DNA from: Tessaracoccus timonensis
Lineage (GTDB): Bacteria; Actinomycetota; Actinomycetes; Propionibacteriales; Propionibacteriaceae
Assembly: GCF_900343145.1 (NCBI RefSeq)
Contig: NZ_LT996886.1
Span: 1,116,001 to 1,180,000, forward strand
Direction: 5' to 3'
DNA: 64,000 nt
A program made the position numbers and the translations under genes. Positions 1 through 8,557 of this stretch are shown here, one piece after another (position 1 is the stretch's first letter; each line of letters begins with the position of its first letter). Below the pieces are notes generated by a model. It searched no databases. It was not told where the DNA came from and saw nothing but the letters and a program-made list of their open reading frames with translations.

Positions 1-2
1 GT

Positions 3-236
3 TGGATCTCGCCGTTGTACGGGGATGTGTGCAAGTTTCATCCGACGTGCTCCGCGTACGGGTTGAGAGCGCTGGAGGTGCACGGAGCGGTGCGCGGATG
101 CTGGTTGATTGCTCGACGTCTGGTGCGCTGCCATCCGTGGTCGATGGGCGGCGTGGATTACGTTCCTGGCACCAAGGAATACGACACCTGGGAGGCAGAG
201 ATGACCTCGCAGAAGACACTTGAGGTGAGTATCTGA
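3..236 (+). CDS. yidD: YidD membrane protein insertion efficiency factor (5' end outside window)
   Basis: Partial gene: the frame is open from the window edge and codes for the last 77 residues. The conserved core is visible as WISPLYGDVCKFHPTCSAYG followed by a Cys/His-containing stretch (RCHPWSMGG), the YidD family signature. YidD is a small membrane-associated protein thought to help YidC-dependent insertion. Its TGA stop overlaps the yidC ATG (TGATG), so the two are translationally coupled. The usual neighbours rnpA and rpmH should lie immediately to the left. Confidence 0.93.
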   Translation, partial: WISPLYGDVCKFHPTCSAYGLRALEVHGAVRGCWLIARRLVRCHPWSMGGVDYVPGTKEYDTWEAEMTSQKTLEVSI

Positions 237-1360
237 TGGAGTTTGTTGTCCCCCTGGGCATCGGCGACGCCTTCATGGGCTTGTTGTCGACGATGATGCA
301 GCCGCTCTACTGGGCGGTCTCCGGGCTGCTGGTGATGTTCCACTGGGTCTGGGGTGTGTGGCTGAGCTTGCCGAAGGGTGCTGCGTGGGCGCTGGCGATT
401 GTCTCGCTCACCGTCGTGGTGCGTACGGCGATGATTCCGCTGTTCGTGAAGCAGATCAACAGTTCTCGGAACATGCAGCTGCTCCAGCCCAAGATGCAGG
501 AGCTGCAGAAGAAGTACGGCAGCGACCGCGAGCGTCTCGGCCAGGAGACAATGAAGCTGTACAAGGAAGAAGGCGTCAACCCCATGGCGTCGTGCTTCCC
601 TCTCCTCATTCAGATGCCCATCTTCCTCGCGTTGTTCCGTGTGCTGCAGGGTGCATCCGACGGTCCCGTGCGCGGCCAGTGGTTGAAGGACCGCCCGGAA
701 CTGGTCGAATCGCTCCAGAGCGCGAAACTGTTCGGCGCCGAGCTCGCGTCGCGGATTTTCCCGCTCACGCCCTTTGGCATGACGCAGATTCTCGGCATCA
801 TCCTGGTGATTTTGATGGTGGGGGCGCTGTTCATCACGCAGCTGCAGCTCATGCGCAAGAACATGCCGCCGGAGGCGCTCACGGGGCCGATGGCGCAGCA
901 GCAAAAGATCATGCTGTACGTGTTCCCCGTTATCTACGCCATGTCGTCCGTGGTGATCCCCATTGGCGTCTTGCTGTACTGGTTTGCGTCGAATGTGTGG
1001 ACGATGGCGCAGCAGGGCATCCTCATTCGCAACAACCCTGCCCCCAATACTCCTGCCTACATCGACTGGGAAGAGCGGATGCGCGCGAAGGGTCAAGACC
1101 CGGATCAGATCATGCGCGAGCGCCGCGAGAAGGCTCGTCGTAAGCGTAGGGGCGCGACGAACGCTCCCACCACCCGCAAGGTGCGCGGGCAGGATGTGAC
1201 ACCCACCGACGACGTCGACGAGACGACGAGCCCCACTCCCCCCAGGGTGCAGCGGCAGCAGGTGACCCGCTCTACCGTCCGCGTGGATGCGGACGGCAAG
1301 CGCGTGGTGACCAGGCAGCAGCCCCGCCAGCAATCGCGTGCTCAGCGCAAGAAGAAGTGA
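236..1360 (+). CDS. yidC: YidC/Oxa1 membrane protein insertase
   Basis: 374 residues, the short actinobacterial form without the large periplasmic domain. Hydrophobic segments appear around residues 20-45, 50-70, 178-205 and 225-250; the cytoplasmic loop after the second segment (NMQLLQPKMQELQKKYGSDR) and the motif EEGVNPMASCFPLLIQMPIF are typical of YidC. The C-terminal tail of about 100 residues is rich in Arg/Lys and ends RAQRKKK, as expected for ribosome docking. It inserts membrane proteins with or without SecYEG. It overlaps yidD and is followed 10 bases later by jag. Confidence 0.97.
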   Translation: MEFVVPLGIGDAFMGLLSTMMQPLYWAVSGLLVMFHWVWGVWLSLPKGAAWALAIVSLTVVVRTAMIPLFVKQINSSRNMQLLQPKMQELQKKYGSDRERLGQETMKLYKEEGVNPMASCFPLLIQMPIFLALFRVLQGASDGPVRGQWLKDRPELVESLQSAKLFGAELASRIFPLTPFGMTQILGIILVILMVGALFITQLQLMRKNMPPEALTGPMAQQQKIMLYVFPVIYAMSSVVIPIGVLLYWFASNVWTMAQQGILIRNNPAPNTPAYIDWEERMRAKGQDPDQIMRERREKARRKRRGATNAPTTRKVRGQDVTPTDDVDETTSPTPPRVQRQQVTRSTVRVDADGKRVVTRQQPRQQSRAQRKKK

Positions 1361-1370
1361 AAGGACGCTC

Positions 1371-1835
1371 ATGAGTGATAGCGAATCCAGCCTCCTGGCT
1401 GAAGGCGACCTCGTCGCGGATTACCTCGAAGAATTGCTCGACATCGCCGATCTCGACGGTGACATTGAGAACTCTGTCTCGGAGGGGCGAGCGTTCGTCG
1501 CCATCGACACCGACTCTGACTTGCTCGTGGGCAAGGACGGCAAGGTGCTCGACGCACTCCAGGAGCTCTCGCGTCTCGTCGTGATGACGGAGACAGGTCA
1601 CCGCTCTAGGCTGATGGTTGACGTGGCTGGTTTCCGCGAGCGTCGCCGTGCGGAACTCGTGGCGATGGCGCGCGACGCGATCGCCGAGGTGCAGGAGACC
1701 GGCGACCCGGTACGCATGATGCCGCTGAACGCGTACGAGCGGAAGATCGTTCACGACGAGGTTGCCGGCGCCGGGTTGATGAGCGAGTCGGAGGGCGAGC
1801 CCCCGAACCGCCGCGTCGTGGTGCAGAAGGCATGA
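1371..1835 (+). CDS. jag: Jag/KhpB KH-R3H RNA-binding protein
   Basis: 154 residues. The KH-type part holds GKDGKVLDALQELSRLV (residues 54-70), and the C-terminal R3H part holds the MPLNAYERKIVHDEV signature. Such proteins bind RNA, act with KhpA and influence cell-wall growth in other bacteria. The ATG at 1371 is preferred because it follows AAGGA with good spacing; an upstream in-frame ATG at 1338 lies inside yidC. The stop overlaps the rsmG start by 4 bases, so jag and rsmG are co-translated in the origin-proximal operon. Confidence 0.93.
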   Translation: MSDSESSLLAEGDLVADYLEELLDIADLDGDIENSVSEGRAFVAIDTDSDLLVGKDGKVLDALQELSRLVVMTETGHRSRLMVDVAGFRERRRAELVAMARDAIAEVQETGDPVRMMPLNAYERKIVHDEVAGAGLMSESEGEPPNRRVVVQKA

Positions 1836-2497
1836 CCGATCTCGGCCCAGTGTCAATGGATGAAAGCGCGGCTCGGTCCGCGCTTTCATCTTTATATCCA
1901 CAAGCCGCTAAGCAGTTAAATCGATATGTCGATATATTACTAGACGAGGGTATTACGTGGGGGCTCCTTGGCCCGCGAGAGGGTGAACGTGTGTGGACAC
2001 GGCACATCGCCAACTCCATCGCGCTGGTTGACGCGATTCCAGAAGGCCTTCATGTGGCGGACATCGGCAGTGGTGCAGGCTTGCCCGGTATTCCGTTAGC
2101 CCTTGTGCGCCCAGATCTGCGGATTACCTTGGTCGAGCCCCTACAGCGCCGGGCGGAGTTCCTACAGCTCGCCGTGGGGCGGCTGAAGATTCAGGATCAG
2201 GTGAGCGTTTTGCGAGCTCGTGCGGAAGAGCTCGCTACTGAATCGAGGCACTCCGCCCTGTTCGACGTCGTGACGTGTCGTGCTGTCGCACCACTCTCCA
2301 AACTGCTGAGGTGGACGGCGGATCTATTCCTACCCGACGGGCAGCTCATGGCGCTCAAAGGACAGTCGGCGGAACAAGAGGTGGCGAAGGCCAGCAAGAT
2401 TCTCGCTCAGCGCCGCTGCTCAGCCGAAGTGCTTGAGCTGACACTCCCCCGGGGCCTCGAGGGTACCAGGGCAGTGCGAGTGCGTCGCACCTCCTGA
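1832..2497 (+). CDS. rsmG: 16S rRNA (guanine527-N7)-methyltransferase RsmG
   Basis: 221 residues, normal length. The SAM-binding motif VADIGSGAGLPGIPLAL (about residues 74-90) and the downstream VTCRAVAPL match GidB/RsmG, which makes m7G527 in 16S rRNA. It overlaps jag by 4 bases (ATGA). Oddity: codons 10-20 form a 12-bp perfect hairpin, and codons 21-36 are AT-rich with three TTA, one ATA and one CTA codon, unlike the rest of this GC-rich gene. An internal ATG at 1856 is an alternative start. Confidence 0.95.
   Translation: MTDLGPVSMDESAARSALSSLYPQAAKQLNRYVDILLDEGITWGLLGPREGERVWTRHIANSIALVDAIPEGLHVADIGSGAGLPGIPLALVRPDLRITLVEPLQRRAEFLQLAVGRLKIQDQVSVLRARAEELATESRHSALFDVVTCRAVAPLSKLLRWTADLFLPDGQLMALKGQSAEQEVAKASKILAQRRCSAEVLELTLPRGLEGTRAVRVRRTS
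1860..1889 (+). promoter_or_regulatory. Hairpin inside the rsmG 5' coding region
   Basis: Arms ATGAAAGCGCGG (1860-1871) and CCGCGCTTTCAT (1878-1889) pair perfectly over 12 bp around a 6-base loop, and the stem is followed by CTTTATAT. In shape it resembles an intrinsic terminator or translational attenuator placed within the gene. Function is inferred only. Confidence 0.4.
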
Positions 2498-2504
2498 CCA
2501 GAGA

Positions 2505-2528
2505 GTTGCGTTCCACGTGGAACGCAAC
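2505..2528. promoter_or_regulatory. parS centromere site 1
   Basis: A perfect 24-bp palindrome centred on CGTTCCACGTGGAACG, beginning 8 bases after the rsmG stop and lying in the rsmG-parA gap. The core GTTCCACGTGGAAC matches the actinobacterial form of the ParB-binding parS consensus (GTTTCACGTGAAAC-like). ParB loads here and spreads; ParA then moves the origin. Confidence 0.85.
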
Positions 2529-2587
2529 CGACATGTGATCGTCGGGTAGAACCGGTAGACTGGGACTGCACGAGCGATTGGAGCACT

Positions 2588-3595
2588 GTGGCGATCTTTT
2601 TCCGCAAACGTAAGTCGACGTCGGACGCGGCGTCGAACAATTCCTCGGAGAGTGGTGCGGACGTTCCACGTGGAACGGAAAACACCCCACCCCAGCCGCG
2701 GCGCGCCAGATTCGACGGCGAGCTCGATGAGTACGGGATGGAACCTGAGTCGGAGTATGGCGACGAGCTCCATCCAGACGAGATCAGCGCGAGCGGGCTG
2801 CCTAAACCGCAGACACCGCGGGTGATCGTCGTCGCGAACCAGAAGGGTGGCGTGGGTAAGACCACAACGACGGTCAACGTCGCGATGGCACTCGCCATGG
2901 GAGGGCTCAACGTGCTGGTGATTGACAACGACCCGCAGGGCAACGCCTCGACCGCTCTCGGCATCGAACACTCGCAGGGCACACTAGGCACCTACGAAGT
3001 GTTGATTGAGGGTGATCCCATCATCGCCCACGCACAGCAGACCCCTCACTCCCCCAATCTTCACGTACTACCCGCGACGATCGACCTCGCAGCGGCGGAG
3101 ATGGAACTCGCTACGGCGGCGGGCCGGGAATCTCGAATGAGTACCGCCATCAACGAGTATCTCGAAGCGAGCGGTGCGGACTACATCTTCATCGACTGCC
3201 CGCCGTCGCTGGGATTGCTCACGCTTAATGCACTGGTGGCGGCGAAGGAAATCATGGTGCCGATCCAGACCGAGTATTACGCACTCGAAGGCGTGACTGC
3301 CCTGATGAACACGATCAATCGCGTCAAGGGGTCGCTGAACGATGATCTCCGACTATCGAACATTTTGCTCACGATGTACGACCGGCGCACCAACCTGTCG
3401 AAGGATGTGGCAGAAGAGGTGCGGGCACACTTTCCCGACGAACTACTCGACGTAGAGATCCCGCGTTCCGTGCGTATCGCAGAAGCACCCAGCTTCGGTC
3501 AGACGGTGCTCACCTATCAGCCTCGCTCCGAGGGAGCCGTGGCGTACCAAACGGCAGCGGAGCTCATCGCGAACCAAGTGGAGACAAAGGAGTAA
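2588..3595 (+). CDS. parA: ParA/Soj chromosome partitioning ATPase
   Basis: 335 residues with a GTG start preceded by TTGGAG. After an acidic, low-complexity N-terminal extension of about 75 residues comes the deviant Walker A motif KGGVGKTTTTVN (about residues 90-100), then DNDPQGNAS and the Walker B-like DYIFIDCPPSLG. ParA binds nonspecific DNA as an ATP dimer and is stimulated by ParB to segregate the origin. It carries a second parS site in its own 5' coding region and is followed 3 bases later by parB. Confidence 0.96.
   Translation: MAIFFRKRKSTSDAASNNSSESGADVPRGTENTPPQPRRARFDGELDEYGMEPESEYGDELHPDEISASGLPKPQTPRVIVVANQKGGVGKTTTTVNVAMALAMGGLNVLVIDNDPQGNASTALGIEHSQGTLGTYEVLIEGDPIIAHAQQTPHSPNLHVLPATIDLAAAEMELATAAGRESRMSTAINEYLEASGADYIFIDCPPSLGLLTLNALVAAKEIMVPIQTEYYALEGVTALMNTINRVKGSLNDDLRLSNILLTMYDRRTNLSKDVAEEVRAHFPDELLDVEIPRSVRIAEAPSFGQTVLTYQPRSEGAVAYQTAAELIANQVETKE
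2662..2677. promoter_or_regulatory. parS centromere site 2, inside parA
   Basis: CGTTCCACGTGGAACG is a perfect 16-bp palindrome identical to the core of site 1 and lies within parA codons for the peptide DVPRGT. Two parS sites 150 bp apart bracket the parA start, a common arrangement near oriC. Confidence 0.85.
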
Positions 3596-3598
3596 AAC

Positions 3599-4468
3599 GT
3601 GGCGACGACGAAGCCATCGCGCTTGGGTAAAGGCCTTGACGCGCTCATGACGAAGACGAGCGACGACGATCGCCTCGCGTTCAAGGAGATTCCGCTCGGG
3701 AAGATTCAGCCGAACCCAAAGCAACCACGTCGAGACTTCGACGAAGATGAGCTCGACGAGCTGGCCGAGTCGATCAAGGCATTCGGCGTCTTGCAGCCCG
3801 TCGTGGTGCGCCCACTGAAGGCGGGCTCGTATGAACTCATCATGGGGGAGCGGCGCCTACGCGCGAGTGAACGCGCTGAGCAGAAGACGATTCCTGCGGT
3901 TATCCGCAACACCGACGACGACTCGATGCTGCGCGATGCGCTCATCGAGAACGTGCACCGTGCGGACTTGAACCCGATCGAGGAAGCGCTCGCGTATGAA
4001 CAGCTCCTCGAGGAGTTCGGATGCACGAAGGAAGAACTTTCGGCGAGAATTCATCGCTCGCGTCCACAGATCTCCAACACGCTACGCCTGCTAGGGCTGC
4101 CAACGTCCGTGCAGACAAAGGTGGCGGCCGGAGTGCTCACGGCTGGCCATGCGAAGGCCCTGCTCGGGCTCGACGGCCCAGCAGCGATGGAGGCTCTCGC
4201 GACGCGCATCATCGCGGAAGGCCTCTCAGTGCGTGCGACGGAGGAACTCGTCGTGCTCGATAAGCACACCAGCGAGCGCCGCGTGGTGGAGCGGGCCCCG
4301 CGCCTTCCGTCGGATCAAGAACGCAGCCTCTCAGCGTCGCTCAGCGATCACTTTGATACTCGGGTAAAGGTGAACATCGGGCGTAACAAGGGCAAGATCA
4401 CGATCGAGTTTGCGACGGGGGAGGACCTCGAGCGAATCATGGCGATCATTAATGGTAAAACGATATAG
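3599..4468 (+). CDS. parB: ParB/Spo0J centromere-binding CTPase
   Basis: 289 residues, GTG start three bases after the parA stop. N-terminal RLGKGLDALM is the typical ParB opening; QPNPKQPRRDFDEDELDELAESI and the GERRLRASERA motif belong to the CTP-binding ParB/Srx fold, and a helix-turn-helix region follows (about residues 145-185, LSARIHRSRPQISNTLRLL). It binds the parS sites next door and spreads as a clamp. The last codons and the 45 bases after the stop are strikingly AT-rich for this genome. Confidence 0.96.
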   Translation: MATTKPSRLGKGLDALMTKTSDDDRLAFKEIPLGKIQPNPKQPRRDFDEDELDELAESIKAFGVLQPVVVRPLKAGSYELIMGERRLRASERAEQKTIPAVIRNTDDDSMLRDALIENVHRADLNPIEEALAYEQLLEEFGCTKEELSARIHRSRPQISNTLRLLGLPTSVQTKVAAGVLTAGHAKALLGLDGPAAMEALATRIIAEGLSVRATEELVVLDKHTSERRVVERAPRLPSDQERSLSASLSDHFDTRVKVNIGRNKGKITIEFATGEDLERIMAIINGKTI

Positions 4469-4514
4469 ATATAAGACAGCAAAGCTGTAAAAAGATATAG
4501 AGGTATGTCGACAA

Positions 4515-4919
4515 ATGGATGATTTCGAGGAAGTCGAAGTAGACGCCGACGATCTACGCGAGGTGGACGTCGAAGACTTGCCCGCCATCCGCAACAGCTT
4601 GCGCGTGTACCAAGTGCTCGCCTGGGTGGTGGGCGTGCTGCTGGTCGTGCTCACCCTCATCGCGATGCCCATCAAGTACCTCGCCAACGACGGGCGCCTC
4701 GTACAGTACGTCGGAGTCACGCACGGCTGGCTGTACGCCATCTTGCTGATTAGCGTCGTGAATCTCGGCATGAAAATCAAATGGTCATGGAAATGGCTGC
4801 TCGGCATCGCGCTCGCCGGTACGGTGCCGTTCCTGAGCTTCGTCGCCGAGCGGAAAGCCACGCGCTACGTCAACGCACGCATCGCGGAGATCGAAACCGG
4901 GGCAGCACCGCAGCAGTAA
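4515..4919 (+). CDS. DUF3817 family membrane protein
   Basis: 134 residues. An acidic N-terminus of about 28 residues precedes three or four hydrophobic segments (about 35-55, 75-90, 95-115). The GVTHGWLYAILLI stretch with a conserved His-Gly and the FVAERKA end fit DUF3817, an uncharacterised integral membrane family common in Actinomycetota. It is on the same strand as parB, 46 bases downstream, and ends convergent with the SURF1 gene. Confidence 0.75.
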   Translation: MDDFEEVEVDADDLREVDVEDLPAIRNSLRVYQVLAWVVGVLLVVLTLIAMPIKYLANDGRLVQYVGVTHGWLYAILLISVVNLGMKIKWSWKWLLGIALAGTVPFLSFVAERKATRYVNARIAEIETGAAPQQ

Positions 4920-4945
4920 GACACACCGAGTCGAGCGCGGACGCC

Positions 4946-5635
4946 CTATGCACGCCTACGCTTCCGCGCCTTCGCCTGGCGCTCCTGCTGAGCAAACTGT
5001 CGAGCGAGGAAAACGCCGAAGGTGATGGAAGCGACGGCGAACACCCACCACTGCAAGGCATAACCCTTATGCATGGCTGTGCCCTTCTGGTCTGGCAGCT
5101 GCACCTGCGCCGCAGCGAGCCCCTGGTTCGCGGAGGCGCGCTCGTCGAGCGTGACGTAGCCGGAAATCAGCGGTCCAGGCCAGGTTTGCGCGAGGGCCTG
5201 CAGACGAACGGAGCCGTTAGGACGGTCGGCCGCGCTGTCGCTGGCGAGGAACACACCCTGGATATCCTGCCGCCCAGCTGGTGGGGGAGCAGGCTGCTCA
5301 CCTGGCCCGACACCTCCGCGCACGACCGCCAGCACCCGCTCGTCGTCGAGCTGCAGCGCAGTGACGACGCGGGCCTCCGTCGTGCCGACTACCTGCTCCA
5401 CGTCCGGCAGGTACGTACCCGACGCGGTGACAGTCCGCCCGTAGATATCGTCGACTGAGCCGTCGGCGTGCACTGCCGGTGCGAGTTCGACGGGTTCCTG
5501 GGCGGCCCGGTCTGCCGCGATCTGTTCGACGGACAATTGGAAGCGGTGCATTTGCCACAGCCCAAGGACGACCATCACGATGGCCACCACCACACTTACC
5601 GCAATGGCCGTCGCCTGCTTGGCGCGCAGGCTCAT
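4946..5635 (-). CDS. SURF1 family cytochrome oxidase biogenesis protein
   Basis: 229 residues. An N-terminal membrane segment (residues 10-30, followed by LGLWQMHR), a large extracytoplasmic loop and a C-terminal segment (YALQWWVFAVASITFGVFL) give the two-helix SURF1 topology; the QWW motif is characteristic. SURF1 proteins assist assembly of heme-copper oxidases. I chose the ATG at 5635 because it overlaps the upstream ddl stop (ATGA). It is last in an aminotransferase-ddl-SURF1 gene string. Confidence 0.85.
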   Translation of the reverse strand: MSLRAKQATAIAVSVVVAIVMVVLGLWQMHRFQLSVEQIAADRAAQEPVELAPAVHADGSVDDIYGRTVTASGTYLPDVEQVVGTTEARVVTALQLDDERVLAVVRGGVGPGEQPAPPPAGRQDIQGVFLASDSAADRPNGSVRLQALAQTWPGPLISGYVTLDERASANQGLAAAQVQLPDQKGTAMHKGYALQWWVFAVASITFGVFLARQFAQQERQAKARKRRRA

Positions 5636-6561
5636 CTGGCTTGCTCCACGAGCGCGCAAAACACGTCGCCAATGGAGCGCCCTGCGGCCTCAAAAGCGAG
5701 GGGAGCCAGTGAAGTCTCCGTCATCCCCGGCGCCACATTGCCCTCGATGAACACGGGTTCCCCGTCTGGGCGCACGATCATGTCCATGCGCGACAGCTGC
5801 TCGAGCCCCAGTGCCTGATGCGCCACCACGGCAGCCTCGGCCACCCGGGCGGCCACGTCGTCGGGGAACTCCGGCGGAGTCACGAAGCGCGTCTGCCCGG
5901 CGGTGTACCGGGCCTCGTAGTCGTACATGCCCGATGCCGGGTGCACCTCGACGATGGGCAGCGCGACCGGGCCATCGCCCTCGTCGACGATGGTGACGGC
6001 CACCTCGGTACCCTCGACGAATTCTTCGATGACTACGGTGTTTCCATACGCGAAGGCGCTGACGAGCGCGGTGGGGAGCTCGTCGAGCGAATGCACCATC
6101 GCAACCCCCAGCGCGGAGCCGGACGCGGAGGGCTTCACCACGAGGGGGAAACCCAGCCGCGCAGTCAGCGAATCCATGATGCGTTCGGCGCCGAGCTCTT
6201 TGAAGACGTCTTGTGGAAGCGCTATCTGTTTGGGCGTCGCGACGCCCGCGGCGGCCACGAGCGGAGTGGCGATAGCTTTGTCGAATGTTCGACGCGCGGC
6301 GCGCCCGTTCGACCCGACGAACCGCACTCCGAGCGTTTCGAACACCTCACGCAGCGCCCCGTCCTCGCCCAGTCCGCCGTGCAGCATCGGCACGACGACG
6401 GCGTCGGGGTGCTCGTCGAGGAGGGGTAGCAGATGGGCGTCGACGTCGGCCTGCACCACGTCGTGTCCGGCAGCCCTGAGCTGCGCGGAGACTCGTCGCC
6501 CCGAACGCAAAGAGATGTCGCGCTCGTGGGAGAGCCCCCCAGCAATGACGATGACGCTCAT
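5632..6561 (-). CDS. ddl: D-alanine--D-alanine ligase
   Basis: 309 residues, normal length. ATP-grasp enzyme joining two D-Ala for peptidoglycan precursors. Visible motifs: IAGGLSHERDISLRSG at the N-terminus, LHGGLGEDGALREVFE, KPSASGSALGV for nucleotide binding, and FIEGNVAPGMTETS for Mg2+ and the omega loop (more usually FxEVNTxPGMT). ATG at 6561 has a strong AAGGAGTG ribosome site. It follows the aminotransferase by 14 bases and overlaps the SURF1 gene. Confidence 0.95.
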   Translation of the reverse strand: MSVIVIAGGLSHERDISLRSGRRVSAQLRAAGHDVVQADVDAHLLPLLDEHPDAVVVPMLHGGLGEDGALREVFETLGVRFVGSNGRAARRTFDKAIATPLVAAAGVATPKQIALPQDVFKELGAERIMDSLTARLGFPLVVKPSASGSALGVAMVHSLDELPTALVSAFAYGNTVVIEEFVEGTEVAVTIVDEGDGPVALPIVEVHPASGMYDYEARYTAGQTRFVTPPEFPDDVAARVAEAAVVAHQALGLEQLSRMDMIVRPDGEPVFIEGNVAPGMTETSLAPLAFEAAGRSIGDVFCALVEQAR

Positions 6562-6575
6562 AGCAACACTCCTTG

Positions 6576-7877
6576 TCAGCTCAAATTTGGCATGGGTCCG
6601 GGGCCGTTGAATCGGTGGGGGTGCGTAGTGGTTGTGCCGAACACTTGCTGCATATCCACCTCGCTGCGGATCACCTTCCCAAGCCGACGCACCCCCTCGC
6701 GGATGCGTTCTGCGGTGGGGAAACAGTACGACAGCCGGAGGTTGTTGGTGCCCTGGCCGTCGACGTAGAACGCGGCGCCGGGGACGTACGCGACGCGCGC
6801 GTTCACGCCGCGGGGCAACATGGCTTGCGCGTCGATGCCGTCGGGCAGGGTGAGCCACACGAAGAAGCCGCCCTTGGGTTCAGTCCACGTGACGCCGTCC
6901 GGCATCTGGCGGGCGAGCTCTTCCAGCATCGCGTCGCGGCGTCCGCGGTACATGTCGCGGTACGAGACAATCTGCTTCTGCCAGTCGTAGTGCTCCAGGT
7001 AGTCCGCGATCGCGAACTGCGAGAACACCGGCGGGCACAGCGTCGCCGATTCCTGCGCGAGCGTCAGTTTCTCGCGCACGCCGTGCGGGGCGAGCACCCA
7101 GCCGACTCGGAAGCCGGGCGCGAAGATCTTGGAGAACGAGCCGAGGTAGATGACCTCGGAGTCGATCGCGCGCATCGCGGGCTGGGGGAGTGATTCGAGG
7201 GTGAGCAGGCCGTACGGGTTGTCCTCCACCACCATGACGTCGCCCTCGTTGCACGCATCGATCACGTCGCGGCGGCGCTGCATCGGCTGGGTGAGGCCCG
7301 ACGGGTTGCTGAAGTTGGGGATCGTGTAGAGAAACTTGATGCGCTTGCCCTCGGCCGTGAGCCGCGCGATGGTCTCCCGCAGCGAGACCGGGTCGATGCC
7401 GTCGTCGTCGGAGGGGACGTGCACCACCTCGCACTGGTAGCTGAGGAACGTCCCGAGCGCCCCGACGTAGCTCGGAGACTCGGCAAGGATCACGTCGCCC
7501 GGGTCGCAGAACACGCGCGTGACGAGGTCCAACGCCTGCTGCGAGCCGGCGGTGACGACGACGTCGTCCGGATGGGCGAGGACCGACTCGAGGGCCATGA
7601 CCTCGCAGATCTTCTCCCGGATCTCCGGCTCGCCCTGGCCGGAGCCGTACTGCATCACCTGCGCGCCGCGCTCGCGGATCAAACGAGCGACGTTGTCGGC
7701 GATTGCCTCGAGGCCGAGGTCCTGGATGTTGGGCATACCGCCGGCGAGCGACACGATCTCTGGGCGGTTCGCCACGGCGAAGAGCGCCCGCACGGCAGAC
7801 ACCCGCATCCCTTGCGTGCGCACGGCGTAGTTGTCGACGAACCTGTCGAGCCGGGTCTCATGCCTAGGGGTGCTCAC
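6576..7877 (-). CDS. PLP-dependent aminotransferase, 2-aminoadipate (LysN/MocR-like) type
   Basis: 433 residues, fold-type I class I/II aminotransferase without a GntR domain. Conserved parts: SLAGGMPN, GSGQGEPEIRE, TAGSQQALDL, NPSGLTQP, VEDNPYG and GSFSKIFAPGFRVGW, where Lys250 should form the Schiff base. The exact substrate is unknown; homologues act on aromatic amino acids or 2-aminoadipate. First gene of a three-gene string with ddl; it could supply amino acid chemistry for the cell wall, but that is inference. Confidence 0.85.
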   Translation of the reverse strand: MSTPRHETRLDRFVDNYAVRTQGMRVSAVRALFAVANRPEIVSLAGGMPNIQDLGLEAIADNVARLIRERGAQVMQYGSGQGEPEIREKICEVMALESVLAHPDDVVVTAGSQQALDLVTRVFCDPGDVILAESPSYVGALGTFLSYQCEVVHVPSDDDGIDPVSLRETIARLTAEGKRIKFLYTIPNFSNPSGLTQPMQRRRDVIDACNEGDVMVVEDNPYGLLTLESLPQPAMRAIDSEVIYLGSFSKIFAPGFRVGWVLAPHGVREKLTLAQESATLCPPVFSQFAIADYLEHYDWQKQIVSYRDMYRGRRDAMLEELARQMPDGVTWTEPKGGFFVWLTLPDGIDAQAMLPRGVNARVAYVPGAAFYVDGQGTNNLRLSYCFPTAERIREGVRRLGKVIRSEVDMQQVFGTTTTHPHRFNGPGPMPNLS

Positions 7878-7941
7878 CTCGAGCAGTCTACGCCGTGCAG
7901 CGCCGGGCTGGGTTGGAATGCCCAGCTATTCCACACAGTGG

Positions 7942-8556
7942 TCAGCGAGGAACCTTCGCAAGTAATGCCCGCAGTGTTTCGGGCTTCAGCTCGGTGGTTG
8001 CGACGATGAGCTGCCCCGTCGTCGGCGACCCCTCAGCGCTCACCAGGCGCCCGCAGGCAGCGAACGTGGTGTCCGTCGAACGCCCGCACATCTCCGCCGC
8101 ATCCGCGCCGCCGGATGCATGGGGCGAGGTGGAGGCACCGTCGCCCATCCCTTGCAGATCGGTGACGCCGGCGTCGGTCATGAACTTCTCGACATCATCG
8201 ACGGGCCTGGTGAGCACGACGATGAATTGGTTCGAGCCGTCGGTGTACTCACCGCGCAGAATCTGCTGCGACGTGCCCGGCGCCGTCGACGGCTCGCCCG
8301 CCTTCGACAGTGTGTAGCCCTCGAGCTGCTGGGGCAGCGTCAACGCAGCTGGCGGGGTGGCGCTGGGCTTCGGCGCGGTAGGCGTGCCGAGGCCACGGCC
8401 GAGCAAGTAGGAGCCACCAATGATCGCCACCGCCACCAGCACGGCGGCGATGGTGAACAGGGTCGGAATCGGAGGCTTCGGCTGCTTGGCCTTGTGCTCT
8501 GGGTGCTCGCCCTCGATGGCCTGCTCGTCGGCCACCGGCTTCTTGTCGTCAGCCAC
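7942..8556 (-). CDS. Single-pass membrane protein, unknown function
   Basis: 204 residues. A charged cytoplasmic N-terminus of about 40 residues, one membrane helix (about residues 33-55, TLFTIAAVLVAVAIIGGSYLLG), then an extracytoplasmic domain with two cysteines in MCGRSTDTTFAACG. The GTG start at 8556 lies one base after the trxA stop, so it is the last gene of the trxB-trxA string. I do not recognise the family; the cysteine pair and neighbours hint at an extracytoplasmic thiol context, but that is inference. Confidence 0.7.
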   Translation of the reverse strand: MADDKKPVADEQAIEGEHPEHKAKQPKPPIPTLFTIAAVLVAVAIIGGSYLLGRGLGTPTAPKPSATPPAALTLPQQLEGYTLSKAGEPSTAPGTSQQILRGEYTDGSNQFIVVLTRPVDDVEKFMTDAGVTDLQGMGDGASTSPHASGGADAAEMCGRSTDTTFAACGRLVSAEGSPTTGQLIVATTELKPETLRALLAKVPR

Positions 8557-8557
8557 G

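Noticed and set aside
158-1372. Long minus-strand reading frame opposite yidC
   Set aside because: Low-complexity, His/Arg-rich translation produced by codon bias of the real plus-strand gene.
1894-1902. DnaA box marking oriC
   Set aside because: ATATCCACA is one mismatch from the consensus and stands alone; no cluster of boxes is present in the window.
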